This document shows, in pieces, positions 1 through 10,025 of a DNA stretch of 64,000 nucleotides. A program made the translations under genes and the position numbers. Position 1 is the stretch's first letter; each line of letters begins with the position of its first letter. Source of the stretch: Penelope pileata (lineage: Eukaryota; Chordata; Aves; Galliformes; Cracidae); the NCBI GenBank assembly GCA_013396635.1, contig WBMW01003838.1, positions 90,130-154,129 on the forward strand. Reading direction: 5' to 3'. Below the pieces are notes generated by a model. The model saw only the letters and a program-made list of their open reading frames with translations, did not search any database and was not told where the DNA came from.

Positions 1-180
1 GTGCAGCAGCGGATGTGGCCCAGAGGAGGCTGCAGCCCATGGAGAGCTCCCACAGGAGCAGGCCCCAGGCCAGAGACGCAGCCCGTGGAGAGCATCCCGT
101 GGAGAGCAGCCCGTGGGGAGCAGGAGGTCTGGGGAAGCTGCTGCCTATGGGCAGTATAGAAATATACTGAAACATTGACA
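1..180 (+). repeat. G+C-rich degenerate interspersed repeat fragment, possibly CR1 5' region
   Basis: The first 170 bases repeat short purine-rich phrases such as GCAGCCCGTGGAGAGCA and GGAGCAGG several times. This resembles the 5' part of long CR1 elements in galliform genomes, but I cannot align it to a consensus here. It lies in DIP2A intron 6 next to exon 6. Between 180 and 394 I see nothing but unremarkable intron. Confidence 0.35.
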
Positions 181-396
181 CGGGTCCTACTGGCTTCCCA
201 GGGGTAGAACATGGGAAATACAAAATAGCTTTCTCTCCTTTTGCAGACTGACATATGTACCATATTATTGTATATGAGGAGAGGGCTTTGGAGGGGACAT
301 GGCACATGATGGGGGCACAATCAAGTTTTGTTATCCATCTGCTCACTCAGAAAAAGGGACATAGACAGAAAGGTGGGAGGTTTGTAATAAAATCAC

Positions 397-525
397 CGTC
401 TGCAGTTTCCAAAATGCTACTGTTGTAGCCTCTAGGAACTCCTCGTACTGATGCTACTTGTGGACGCTCATGTTGCAAGTGTTCCACCAGACCAGTGGTT
501 ACATCAGGAGGAGCCGAGTGGTTAT
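397..525 (-). CDS. DIP2A: DIP2A coding exon 6
   Basis: This 129-bp exon encodes NHSAPPDVTTGLVEH, then LQHERPQVASVRGVPRGYNS, then SILETAD, with a split Asp codon at entry and a split Gly codon at exit. HSAPPDVTTGLVEH and ERPQVASVR are the conserved DIP2A segment just before the part (VPVNSRVSSKIQQL in human) that leads into the first AMP-binding domain. The acceptor is CACATTTGTACAG above 525 and the donor is GACG|GTGATT at 396-395, weaker than the others. The open frame continues past the donor for a few codons, but those codons (DFITNLPPF) do not resemble DIP2A, so the donor is preferred. It joins in phase 1 to exon 5, giving HTQL-D-NHSAPP. Confidence 0.92.
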
Positions 526-2044
526 CTGTACAAATGTGAGAAAAACACAGCAGTTCATCAGTCACATGAAGATTCAGCGTATCTTAAAAAGTTGCATCTT
601 ATAGCATTGTTCTATGTTTTAGACAAAACTGTTTTCTTTAATCAAACCATAACCAAAATCTTAAGGGGGGAATGGAAACTGAGTTCTGAAATGAACCGCT
701 GTGCCTTCCCAGAGTGGAAACAAGCTGTTCCAAATTCCAAAGTGATCCAAAGAAATTCTGACGTAAGTAGGGTCACTCCATCACTTCAAGGTGAAAGTAA
801 GGACATCCATTATGAGTACACAGCTCATATCTAGCAAGAGGCTATCTCACCTCGAGGTAGAAACAGGGGCACCCAAAGTCTAACCACAAAAATGGAATTA
901 CTACTCTAAGTCCCATAGGAAGAGAAGGGACAAAAGCATGAGGTTTAAAAGTAGAGAACTTTTGCCGCAGGATAACACCAAGCACTTAGCTAAGTTCTGC
1001 AGGCAGTAAGAGGCAGACTGTTTTATTAAGAAAAGCAGATTAAAATGTCTTAAATGTGCAAAGGTAGCACACTCAGGTCTGAACACATTTTGAAGATGGA
1101 CATACAGACATGAGAGACTCTCTCAGGGGAAAGTAACTGCTGACCTGAACTTTGCCACTTGTCGTTTCTATGACCGTTAAGTCCCATTACGTCATCCTTT
1201 TTCCTTAGCAGCTTTTCTTACCACCTGCTTTTCACAGTCTCTCAATGTATCTGTGTATAAAAGCTTCCTATTTTGTGGCACACAGTCCATTCTTCGCAAG
1301 GGATATCAGTGAGAACAGCTGGAATACCTGTAACATGCACTTAAAAATATTGTGGTGTAGATGTCAACATTGAACACACTTTTGTGCACCACTGCTCACA
1401 ACAGATAAAGCATAGGGTTTCTTGAAGCATGATGTGGCCATGTGCAGCCTGACACGACAAACTGCTTAATTTCAATGGTGTGTGATACAAGCAATTAATA
1501 CTTAACTGTTTTATAATGTACATTTACATAAGGAAAGCTGAGCAATTCTGAAATCATCCTAAACTCAAAGGGCTTGAGAATCACCTTGTAACAACCTTGA
1601 AACAAAACTTACATTGCTTGGAACTGCACCATGTTTCTGCACTACAAAAGAACACTAAGGAATACTGTCATTCCAAAATTGTGACCTACTTTATGGAATG
1701 GTTTTGAATGCAATCACACATTAAGAAATTTAAGCATTTGGGAAGAAGTGTTCAAACAAGGAACACTTGAATTACTGATATCAAGAATTGGGGACCCGAA
1801 GTATTCAGAATCCTAATGAATAAAAATTGGATTGCAAAACAGGAAAAAGTTTATGAACACAATGCTACACTGTGCCGGAAGAACTGCATGAGGTCACACA
1901 GCTGTACGACATGCTCTGCATATAGGTACATATACAAAAATCACAGGAGACAGTAAGACACACACACCCTGCAAGACTGGTGCACATATGGGTCAGAAGC
2001 CATACTGAAAGCACAGAAGTCGAAATGTTGAAAGGATGCGCTGG

Positions 2045-2732
2045 GGGCAATCCCAGATGTGAATACAGACTGGGAGAAGAACTCCTTGAGAGCAGCCCTG
2101 TAGAGAGGGACTTGGGGGTGCTGGTGGACAAAAAGCTGCACATGAGCCAGTAGCATGTGCTTGCAGCCTGGAAGGCCAATGGTATCCTGGGCTGCACCAA
2201 CAGAGGGGGGGCAGCGGGCAGGGAGTGGACTGTCCCCCTCTGCTCTGCCATCATGAGGCCGCATCTGGAGCACTGCATCCAGGCCTGGGGCCCCCAGCAC
2301 CAGAAGGATGCAGGGCTGTGGGAGCGGGGCCAGAGGAGGCCACGAAGATGCTCAGAGGGCTGGAGAAAGGTTGAGGGAGCTGAGGGTGTTCAGCCTGGAG
2401 AAGAGAAGGCTGCAGGGAGACCTCCTGAAGGGAGCTCCTGAAAGAAGCTTATCAGCAAAAGTTGGACCAACTTTTTACACAGTCTAATAGTGATAAGGCA
2501 AGGGGGAATGGATTTAAACTAAAAGAAGGGAAATTTAGGTTAGATGTTAGGAAGGGCAGTGAGGCCCTGGCACAGCTGCCCAGAGAGCTGTGGGTGCCCA
2601 TCCCTGGAGGTGCACAAGACCATGGATGGGCCCTGGGCAGCCTGAGCTGGTGGGCACCCAGCCCACGGCAAGGGGTTGGAGCTGGGTGATCTTTAAGGTC
2701 CCTTCCAACCTAAGCCATTCTATAATTCTGTG
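2045..2732 (+). mobile_element. CR1 LINE fragment (3' end of ORF2 plus 3' UTR)
   Basis: This plus-strand copy decodes, with stops and frameshifts, to the C-terminal tail of CR1 reverse transcriptase: a GVLVD-like phrase, then MLAAWKANGILGCTN and MRPHLEHCIQAWGPQHQKDA. It then runs into the SLEKRRL-type segment with small deletions. It ends in the usual CR1 tail (CCTTCCAACCTAAGCCATTC, then TATAATTCTGTG). It is 5'-truncated, as most CR1 copies are, and cannot move. Confidence 0.88.
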
Positions 2733-4811
2733 TGGGTTTTACCGTGTACATTCCTGTTCACAAAAAGCAATCTTCCACGCATGAGGTAGATTTTTGAAAT
2801 TTAAAAGCTCTGCAACTATATGCACATAACAAAGTAACATAAGGAAGAAGACACTTGGGAACACTTGCAGACGAGCTGTCTACTTGGAAACAGTTCAAAG
2901 AAATCACACAAAAATGAGAATGTTTGGAAAACAATAGAACATTAACAATAATCTCCAACTGAAAACAAGCATATAAAATAGGTACATATGGAGGTGCTGC
3001 TCCACAGCATTCAAGTATTTCACAAGCACCTCACAACCACATTTCACGCAAATCAATGTCCCTGACCACAGAAGAAGAATGTCAGGGGTGCTCATGAACA
3101 AATTCTCTGCTGTCCACAGCTACTGTGTCCTATACAATGCAGAAAACTGATCCTTCCCCTCACACGTCTGTTCTGAGAAGACAAAATTCCTTCTATGCAT
3201 ATACAAGGAATAATTTCTATTTTCAGGATTTATGCTCGGATGAAAATCATCTTAGTTCCTCTAATTACATAGGCATTTTATTCATATATGTCCATGAAAA
3301 TCCATGAAATGAGTCTGAATCATCTAGAGATACTGCGACAAAGCACAGAAAGAGAAATGGTGAGTGGCCAAAAAGGCATCCATGAACAAGCCTGTGACCT
3401 GGGGACTAAAGTTAATTGAATTTAGACTGAAGTACCTTTCAATTACTGATTAGAGGATACAGAGACAATAAATGCAAAGAATAAATGCAAACCCAAGAAA
3501 AAAAATGCATCAGATACAATATGGAAAATTAAAAGCTGGGCATCAGACAGACAGTGATCTCTAAGGAAGAACCTTATAAATAAGATTCACACACTTCAGA
3601 AAAGCCCTGACCTAAGCAGGAAGCTGGGTTGGACACAGATTGCTGTATCTCGCTTCATCTCTTGGAAACTACTCAATCAAAATGGACATTTAAATTAAGT
3701 TTATTAAATTCTACTGAAACAACAATAAAACAAAAAGAACACACCAACCCAGCCACCACATAAAACAGGATCCATAAACCACTATTTCCTTCTTGCATTT
3801 TCCTCTTCAAGAAAATTTCTGAAATCTTGTTTCCAACACTCTTCATTCTTACAACCTCCTGTAAAAGCGCTAACAGAGCAATCACAGTTCAAACACCTAC
3901 CTCATAGCCCTGCTTCCAATTACGGAAAGGAATTGCACTTTTAAGTCTTTCAATAAACAGGTTATGGGTCAAAGATCATGATAATCCATTTTCCCTGGTA
4001 CTTCACAAGAACTAACGTGAGAAATAATCCACAGATGAAATAGTGACCTTTAAGAATACCTTGACACACTGTTACCTTTGTTCATTTTAAAGTATTACAC
4101 TGAAAGAATAAAAGGTCCAAAACAACATGTAGGTGTTGTCCTTGCTTTTAGGGATGAAAGACAAACAGCTTAAACAAGATGTATAATTTCTAAATTGACT
4201 TTATGCTATACCATAACCTTGCACTTCCAACACTGCAGCCTATTGCTTGGGAATTTAGCACAAATTTATTAAAAATGCAGGCTGGAGGAGATGATGTAAG
4301 GGATGCTAAAAATAAATTCTCCAACATATGAAAATTGTGAATAGTTACTGAGCACACAAAGTATATTTTAATCAAGCATAGTATTTGAAATATGTAAGAT
4401 GATTTACATATTGCAAGAGTCAGCACAGTCACTGAGAAATGTAAAAAGTCCTCATTTTATGCTCTAGGACACAACAAAGGGCTCCTTTGTGAAAGTATTC
4501 TAGTATTTATTGATAACCAAAAAAGCTGCAACATAAAAACAGAGTAAGCTTTCATATTCCTGTGCGCAAGGAAGTCTACAAATACGCAGACAAATTACGT
4601 TAACATGAAAAATGTCACTACTGAATTGTTACTGGACAGGCATGAATGTTACGAAGATAGAAATGAAAACAAAAGTTGATGGGATATGGCAAGTATTTCA
4701 GAAATGAGGAAAATAAATTTTATTCAAATTAAAATATTCTTATTCAAGAAGGTATTACATTTTAAGTCAAAGGCACTGGAAATTTTACCTTTCTAAATAT
4801 TGTTAGTCTAT

Positions 4812-5636
4812 CAGCTGGGAGTAAATCAGCAGCCCCGACTCTACAGACAGATGATGGGATGAGAGGCTAGAGAGCAGCCAAATAGAAAGGGACTTGGGGG
4901 TTATGGCTGACTGTGAGGTGAACATGGGCAGCACAGTGTCCTGGAGCCAAAAGGGCCACCCGTGCCATGGGGTGCCCCAGGCCCAGCACTGCTGGGCGAG
5001 GGCAGGGACTGTCCTGCTCTGCTCTGCACTCGAGCACTGGGTGCAGGTATGGGTGCCACAGCATAAGGACATCAAGCTATTAGAGAGTATCCAAAGGAGG
5101 GCTATGACGATGGGGAAGGGTCTGGAGGGCAAAGTGTATGAGGAGTGGCCGAGGTCCCTTGGCCCAGTGGAGGCTGAGGGAAGGCCTCATGGCGGCCTGC
5201 AGCTCCCTCATGGTGGCCCTGCAGCTCCCTCATGGCGGCCCTGCAGCTCCCTCATGGCGGCCCTGCAGCTCCCTCATGGCGGCCCTGCAGCTCTCTCATG
5301 GCGTCCTGCAGCTCCCTCATGGCAGCCCTGCAGCCCCTCACAGGGAGCAGAGGGCAGCGCTGAGCTCTGCTCTCTGGGGACAGCGACAGAGCCTGAGGGA
5401 ACGGCACGGAGCTGTCAGGGGAGGCTCAGGTGGGGGTGAGGAAAGGCTCTGCCCAGAGGGGTGGGCATGGCACTGCTGCCCAGGGCAGTGTCACGGCCCC
5501 AACTGCCGGAGCTCAGGGAGCTGGGACACCGCTCTCAGCCATCGCGTTTGGCTGTGAGGGTGCTGTGTGGGGCCAGGGGTTGGGCTCGGCAATCCCTGTG
5601 GGTCTCTTCTAATCCAGGATATTCTATGATTCGATG
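4812..5636 (+). mobile_element. CR1 LINE fragment with internal minisatellite
   Basis: The copy begins in the CR1 reverse transcriptase tail (GTGCCACAGCATAAGGACAT region, then EEWPRSLGP-like sequence). It continues through a 22-bp tandem array into a G+C-rich 3' UTR and ends with AATCCAGGATATTCTATGAT and a TCGATG octamer remnant. Overlapping open frames of 139 and 181 codons run through it because the array lacks stops; they are not genes. The copy at 50.1-50.9 kb on the other strand is the same subfamily. Confidence 0.88.
5185..5340 (+). repeat. 22-bp minisatellite inside CR1, about 7 copies
   Basis: The unit is approximately CTCATGGCGGCCCTGCAG followed by CTCC, repeated head to tail about seven times with one-base variants (TGGTGG, GGCGTCC, GGCAGCC) and one 21-bp unit near the start. 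It lies at the point where the CR1 reverse transcriptase tail ends. The sister CR1 copy at 50 kb has about four units. Confidence 0.9.
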
Positions 5637-5823
5637 AGCTTTTAACAATTCCTGAATCTCCTTCCTGATAGAAACTATAATTAAAGATTTATATCCTCCT
5701 GTTGACATTTCAAACCATTGCCCTGCATGCAGTTCAACATCTAGCTACCTGAATGCTGGACTTTGAACTGTTATTAAGGCCTTGATATTGCCTACAATTT
5801 TCATGATTAAATGCTCTGGATGG

Positions 5824-5928
5824 TGTATTAGGGCTATGTGACATTGAGAAAGTACACAGGAGTTTGGTCCGATGTGAAACAGGACCGATGTCACAATATC
5901 AGCTGATGTACCCATGGGAAACAGGGAC
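5824..5928 (+). repeat. 5' LTR remnant of the endogenous retrovirus
   Basis: This stretch aligns colinearly with the first 105 bases of the 3' LTR at 8163 (TGTATTAGGGCTATGTGAC in both). After 5928 the match stops abruptly and retroviral coding remnants begin, so the rest of the LTR, the primer binding site and the leader were deleted in one or more events. Confidence 0.9.
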
Positions 5929-5939
5929 AGTAGTGCCTC

Positions 5940-7316
5940 CAGTAACATTTTTCCTGGGTTTGACTCTCAGGGGAGTCCCCAGATAACTGCCCCTTCTCTA
6001 TCAGCGATAGGTCCAAAGTATCCTTGGAAGGATTTAGATTGTGCTGAGGCTGTCTATTCGCTGGACAGCCAAAGATATTCCAAAACAGATTAGGGAACAG
6101 ACCAAACCCCAGTGCGATGCCATGTAGCTCGACAAGATTCCCGACAGTTTGTAAATTGCATAAATTGGTGGAGTAATTCAAATCCGCAACAAATTCAAGC
6201 ACTAGTGAACACTGGGGTGGAGGTCACAATAATCCATGGCAACCCAGGGAAGGGGAAACAGAGTCAAATTCAGTTACAAATTGGGGATTGGTTGCCCCAT
6301 AGTTATTCAGTTGTTTTAGCAAAGGTACGGGAATACACAGTAGGAATGGATATCCTCAAGGGCCAAACACTTGACATTGATGGAGCCTTATGGGTGTTCA
6401 GCACCACGCGGTGGTTACATGTCCGAGCCATACAGGTAGGACCAGCAGCCAATAATAAAATAGGACATGCTCAAGAGGCCACTATTGTAAAAATGCGCTG
6501 GTACATTCAGGAAAGGGCCAAGCCGGGTCCATCCAGTGTACATACACTTCACGAGGCAGTAAATGAAAACATTACAGAAGCAGAGAACCCTAAACATAAC
6601 ATGATAAACTATCAGATTGGTCGATGGGGAGTACTATTCGATCAGCTAACACAAGTCCAGCGAACCAATGCGTGGTTCACGGACGGTAGCAGTGCCAGTG
6701 TAGATCACTTGGCTGAGGCAGTGCGTGCATTAAATAACAGGATAATGACTGACCAGGAAACCCTGATAATGTTAATTCTAGGATTACAACGGGAAGTAAA
6801 AGTAGCCCGCTCAGACTTATCCATAAGGGAAAGAGGTCAGTTCAAGGCCATCAGCACACCAGGTGGATATCTTCTAGCTAGCAAGGATCCCCTCTCTTGG
6901 GAAGCTAAACAATTGCGTTGGATACACACAGAGGGACAAAAAATAGTATCACATAGTAAAACAGTCTCAGCAATTAGAATGTTACAACTAACCCCAAGAC
7001 TATTGCAACAGGGATTTACGCCACTAACAACCATGCAAGAGAACCCAGCCCTCCCTATACTCCTTGGTATCCAGAAGACTACTACCCAGCATATAGAATT
7101 AAAACCCCAGGTATTGGTATATGTGTGTTATGTCCACAGTTTGCACCCTTCGGCATCATTCCAGGAGACCTCATGGTTCCCTGGGGCCCCAGTGTGGAAC
7201 ATGCTGCCAGGGGTGGATACACTGGCTCCAGCAGAAGTTATTACCGCAGATGACTCTCGCAGTGTAAGAAGCGGGGGGGGAGAGATAAATGATATCTCTC
7301 TTTTTCTTCCCTACAG
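5940..7316 (+). pseudogene. Retroviral gag-pol remnant (protease and RNase H pieces)
   Basis: An open frame of 413 codons (6112-7353) covers most of this remnant. Near its residues 31-43 is a retropepsin-type active-site block, LVNTGVEVTIIHG, in which the catalytic Asp of the usual DTG is Asn (codon AAC at 6208). A VGMDILKGQTL stretch near residues 77-87 follows, typical of the protease end. Around residues 126-195 the sequence jumps to an RNase H start, with KMRWYIQERAKPGPS and WFTDGSS. The reverse transcriptase core with its YxDD box is absent, as is a zinc-binding integrase domain. Residues after about 200 are not recognised. Bases 5940-6110 also look coding, but with a stop in the same frame. 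The long frame is a by-product of deletions, not a working gene. Confidence 0.8.
7296..7316 (+). promoter_or_regulatory. Probable env splice acceptor of the endogenous retrovirus
   Basis: A pyrimidine tract (CTCTCTTTTTCTTCCCTACAG) ends in CAG at 7316, immediately before the point where the env-like frame starts. Retroviral env is expressed from a spliced message, so this placement fits. It is inferred from position and sequence only. Confidence 0.6.
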
Positions 7317-8180
7317 GTATCCTGGTTGGTGCCTCAGCCACAGCACAATGTAAGGGTGACCCTGGCTAAAGTGCCTCGACTAGGTACCATATGCCTCAGT
7401 GCTGCAACCCTGCAAAACCCATTTTCTACATGCTTGGTAGGAGTACCACTGGACGAGAATGAAATACAGAATTTGTGTAAAGGAACTCCTGCACGTAAAG
7501 GTTGCACCAGTCTTATAAGTAAGACATGGAACAACTGGTTGCCCTATATATGTCGTACCCCTTTGTTACCTCCGCAGGAACTCCAGCTTTTAGGATCCCT
7601 GGAGGCACATCGGTGTGCCACCTTTCACTACAACAGAAAAGGTAACACCCTGCATTGGTGGGGTAACGGAACTCGCATATATGCTAACTATACTGCGTGG
7701 TGTAATAGTAAATTATCTAATCCCATTAGACCATATTCTAGTGATTTTACTCTGCCACCCGGACTGTTCCTGATTTGTGGAAACCAAGCATGGCCAGGGA
7801 TCCCACATGGGATTGAAGGTGGCCCATGTACTCAGGGAGAATTGACTCTGTTGACTCCCAACAAAACAATGATTCACCACAAGCGTGGGCTGTGTGAGCA
7901 CCATGCGAACCACCACTTTGCAGCAAACTGCGATAGCACCGGCACCTTCCAGAACCCATTCAGAAACTGGTGTTGGGGTTGGCGTTCGTTACAGAAATTA
8001 CTGTTATAGGCATTGTTGCTGCTTACTGTTTTTGGTTGTATAGCTTGCTGTATCCCATGCCTGCTGTCTTCCTTGCGAAAATCAATGGAAGCTTTATTCT
8101 GCTATCACGCTGCATGCGTTGTGGAATATCATCCTGTTCCACTATCGGACCACGCAGTGGCATGTATTAGGGCTATGTGA
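7317..8180 (+). pseudogene. Retroviral env remnant
   Basis: The frame is open from the splice acceptor to an amber TAG at 8007-8009. It has surface-subunit features: a TICLSAATLQNPFSTCLVGV block, PPQELQLLGS, glycosylation sequons (NGT, NYT, NKT), and LPPGLFLICGNQAWPGIP followed by GGPCTQGELTLLTPN, an arrangement known from alpharetrovirus-type envelope proteins. Most of the transmembrane ectodomain (fusion peptide, heptad repeats, CX6CC region) is missing. After the amber codon the same frame stays open for 56 codons, encoding a hydrophobic, cysteine-containing anchor and a cytoplasmic tail, and stops at TGA 8178-8180, about 18 bases inside the 3' LTR. No functional protein is expected. Confidence 0.8.
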
Positions 8181-8818
8181 CAAAGGGAAAGTACACAGGA
8201 GTTTGGTCTGACGTGAAACAGGACCGATGTTACAATATCAGCTGATGTACCCATGGGAAACAGGGATAACGTTACAATATCAACAGGGGCTGAGAAACCA
8301 TAAGACTATTGTTTGAGTCTTGGGAAAGCACGACATGTTCCTCTGGTAGATGGGGCTCCAGGCCGAGGGTCTCAGCATTGGAAAGTTGCTGCCATCAGCA
8401 TAGCATGCACTGGCCACGTGGCTGGGCATGATCGCAGCGTCCTATCACCAACCGCACGACGCAGTACGGTGGACAACAAAAAGGAGCGGTTTGCTCCCTG
8501 TCGGAGAGGCAGGAACATCAGCCGAGGCCACCGTTGCCTCCACGGGGACGCCCACAAGACTTTGATGCCTACCAACCCAACACTCACGCTGATATGACCT
8601 GGCTAACATCTACCATCTACCTTGGTATCTGCGGTGTCAGGGTAACAGTATGCTAGCTGCATTCCAATAACTTACTATATCGCTACTTTGTTTGTCTGTG
8701 TCTGTGTGTGCCTTATGCTTCCCCAAAGTCCTAACTAGAGTCAATAAATTACTATATTACTACTACTTTGTGTGAGTGTGCATGCATTTTGAGCTTCCCC
8801 GAATTCCAAACTAGAACA
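8163..8818 (+). repeat. 3' LTR of the endogenous retrovirus, complete
   Basis: This 656-bp LTR starts TGTATTAGGG and ends CTAGAACA. Its 3' part contains a polyadenylation signal AATAAA at 8743-8748, set inside a 77-bp tandem duplication. No polypurine tract is present directly before 8163; the flanking bases (CACGCAGTGGCA) are mixed. The start is confirmed by the matching start of the 5' LTR remnant and by the target-site duplication. Confidence 0.88.
8664..8817 (+). repeat. 77-bp tandem duplication in the LTR R/U5 region
   Basis: Two diverged copies lie at 8664-8740 and 8741-8817. Each reads (C/T)CAATAA followed by TTACTATAT, a CTACTTTG phrase, a TG-rich run, a GCTTCCCC phrase and a final AACTAGA. 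Only the second copy keeps AATAAA; the first has AATAAC. Confidence 0.75.
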
Positions 8819-8956
8819 GATGGATAGATCTTAAGAAGCTGGTTGAGAAGCGTGATATATATACATTTATACAGCCTGAGATATTAGACATAAGAGGTTG
8901 CTGTGTTACATTTTGCACACACTATTCTTATGTTGCAAGTTTTTACAGATACATCT

Positions 8957-9462
8957 TCATTAACAACCCCTATGAAGGGATAGAGTGCACACTCAGCAGG
9001 TTCACTGAGGGTACAAAGCTGGAAGGAGTGGCTGACACCCCATAAGGCTGCACTGCCATTCAGCGAGATGTGGACAGGGTGAGAGTTGGACAGAGAGGAA
9101 CCTNGCCTGGAGAAGAGAAGGCTGAGAGTGGATCTTATCAATGCTTGTAATTACCTAAAGGGTTGGTGTCAAGTGAATGGGACTAGGCTCTTTTCGGTGG
9201 TGCCCAGTGACAGAACAAGGGGCAATGGGCACAAATTGGAGCACAGAAAGTTCAATGCAAACATGAGGAGGCAGTTCTTTACTGTGAGGGTGACAGAGCA
9301 CTGGAATAGGCTGCCCAGAGATGTTGTGGAGTCTCCTTCTCTAGAGCTATTCAAAACTCACTTGGATGTTTTCCTGTGTAACCTACTGCACGGAACTGCT
9401 TTCAGAAGGGGGGTTGGTCTGGATGATTTCCAGAGATCCCTTCCAGCCTATACAATTCTGTG
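8957..9462 (+). mobile_element. CR1 LINE fragment, internally deleted
   Basis: The first 130 bases match the CR1 reverse transcriptase segment that includes GAAGGGATAGAGTGCACACT. The sequence then jumps directly to the GCCTGGAGAAGAGAAGGCTG segment. From there to 9462 it follows the usual 3' end (GCCCAGAGATGTTGTGGAGT, then ACAATTCTGTGA). One undetermined base (n) sits at 9104, exactly at the jump. Confidence 0.88.
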
Positions 9463-10025
9463 ATTTACATTTTGGCTTATGAGTACTTTTGTGTTTTCAT
9501 TTTAATTCCACAATAAAGGACAAATTTTATCGTGATAAATTTTAAGTAAAGGAAAATCAAACTTCAGCTTGAAATCTAGCTTTGTCAGTACCTCTAATTT
9601 CAAACTTCCAAAAGGTTCTGGATGTTTTTTTTTAAATCTTTTGGGTGTTTACCAACTGAGTCACCTTTGAAATCCACAGTGTCATGTTGTCTAGTGTAAA
9701 TACACACAGACTGGAAAGCATGCACCAAAACCATGATCCCTTTGAAATTCCACTTCTAACTTAGAACACTAAAAATTTACCTTCAGGTTCTTGATAAATC
9801 AAACATTTTATCAAGAGAATACATGTTCAGATGTCATGAACAACTGGTTTGATTTAAATGAAGTACATATATATCATACATACCTGGTCTGTGGACTGTA
9901 CATTTTAAGGTTATTTATGGATACCTCCCGGTGAAGCACAGCACATACCCGACTTTTGCGTTTAGCTCAGCTTTGGGATTTTTAATTCCATTTTATTCCA
10001 ATCACACAGGCGATTCTTTACTGAC

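Larger units (their letters stand above)
5824..8818 (+). mobile_element. Deleted endogenous retrovirus (avian, alpharetrovirus-like env)
   Basis: The element is about 3.0 kb, against 7-9 kb for an intact provirus. It begins TGTATTAGGG and ends CTAGAACA, so it has the TG...CA LTR termini, and the 5-bp sequence GATGG lies directly outside both ends (5819-5823 and 8819-8823) as a target-site duplication. Inside are a 105-bp remnant of the 5' LTR, pieces of pol (protease and RNase H), an env fragment preceded by a splice acceptor, and a full 3' LTR. Gag, reverse transcriptase, integrase and most of the transmembrane ectodomain are missing. The two LTRs differ at 7 of 105 comparable bases, which suggests an old insertion. 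It is antisense to DIP2A. The family name is not assigned. Confidence 0.9.
526..10025 (-). other. DIP2A: DIP2A intron 5 (about 9.5 kb)
   Basis: The intron is bounded by a GTCAGT donor at the 10025 end and a TTTGTACAG acceptor at the 526 end. It holds three plus-strand CR1 fragments and one endogenous retrovirus, all antisense to the gene. The stretches 530-2040, 2735-4810, 5640-5820, 8825-8955 and 9465-10020 are A+T-rich single-copy-looking intron in which I see no gene, RNA or clear element. Confidence 0.85.

Noticed and set aside
1865..2300. Overlapping minus-strand frames of 119 and 137 codons
   Set aside because: They are antisense shadows of the CR1 copy at 2045-2732.
5185..5340. Possible CRISPR-like array
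   Set aside because: Units are contiguous 22-bp repeats with no unique spacers, inside a eukaryotic LINE.
4894..5557. Open frames of 181 and 139 codons with repeated Pro/Ala/Leu/His peptide units
   Set aside because: They run through the 22-bp minisatellite and CR1 3' sequence; a stop-free tandem repeat keeps all three frames open. The related frames at 50.1-50.6 kb arise in the same way.
6112..7353. 413-codon open frame as a host gene
   Set aside because: It holds retroviral protease and RNase H motifs, lies between LTR sequences and joins non-adjacent pol pieces.
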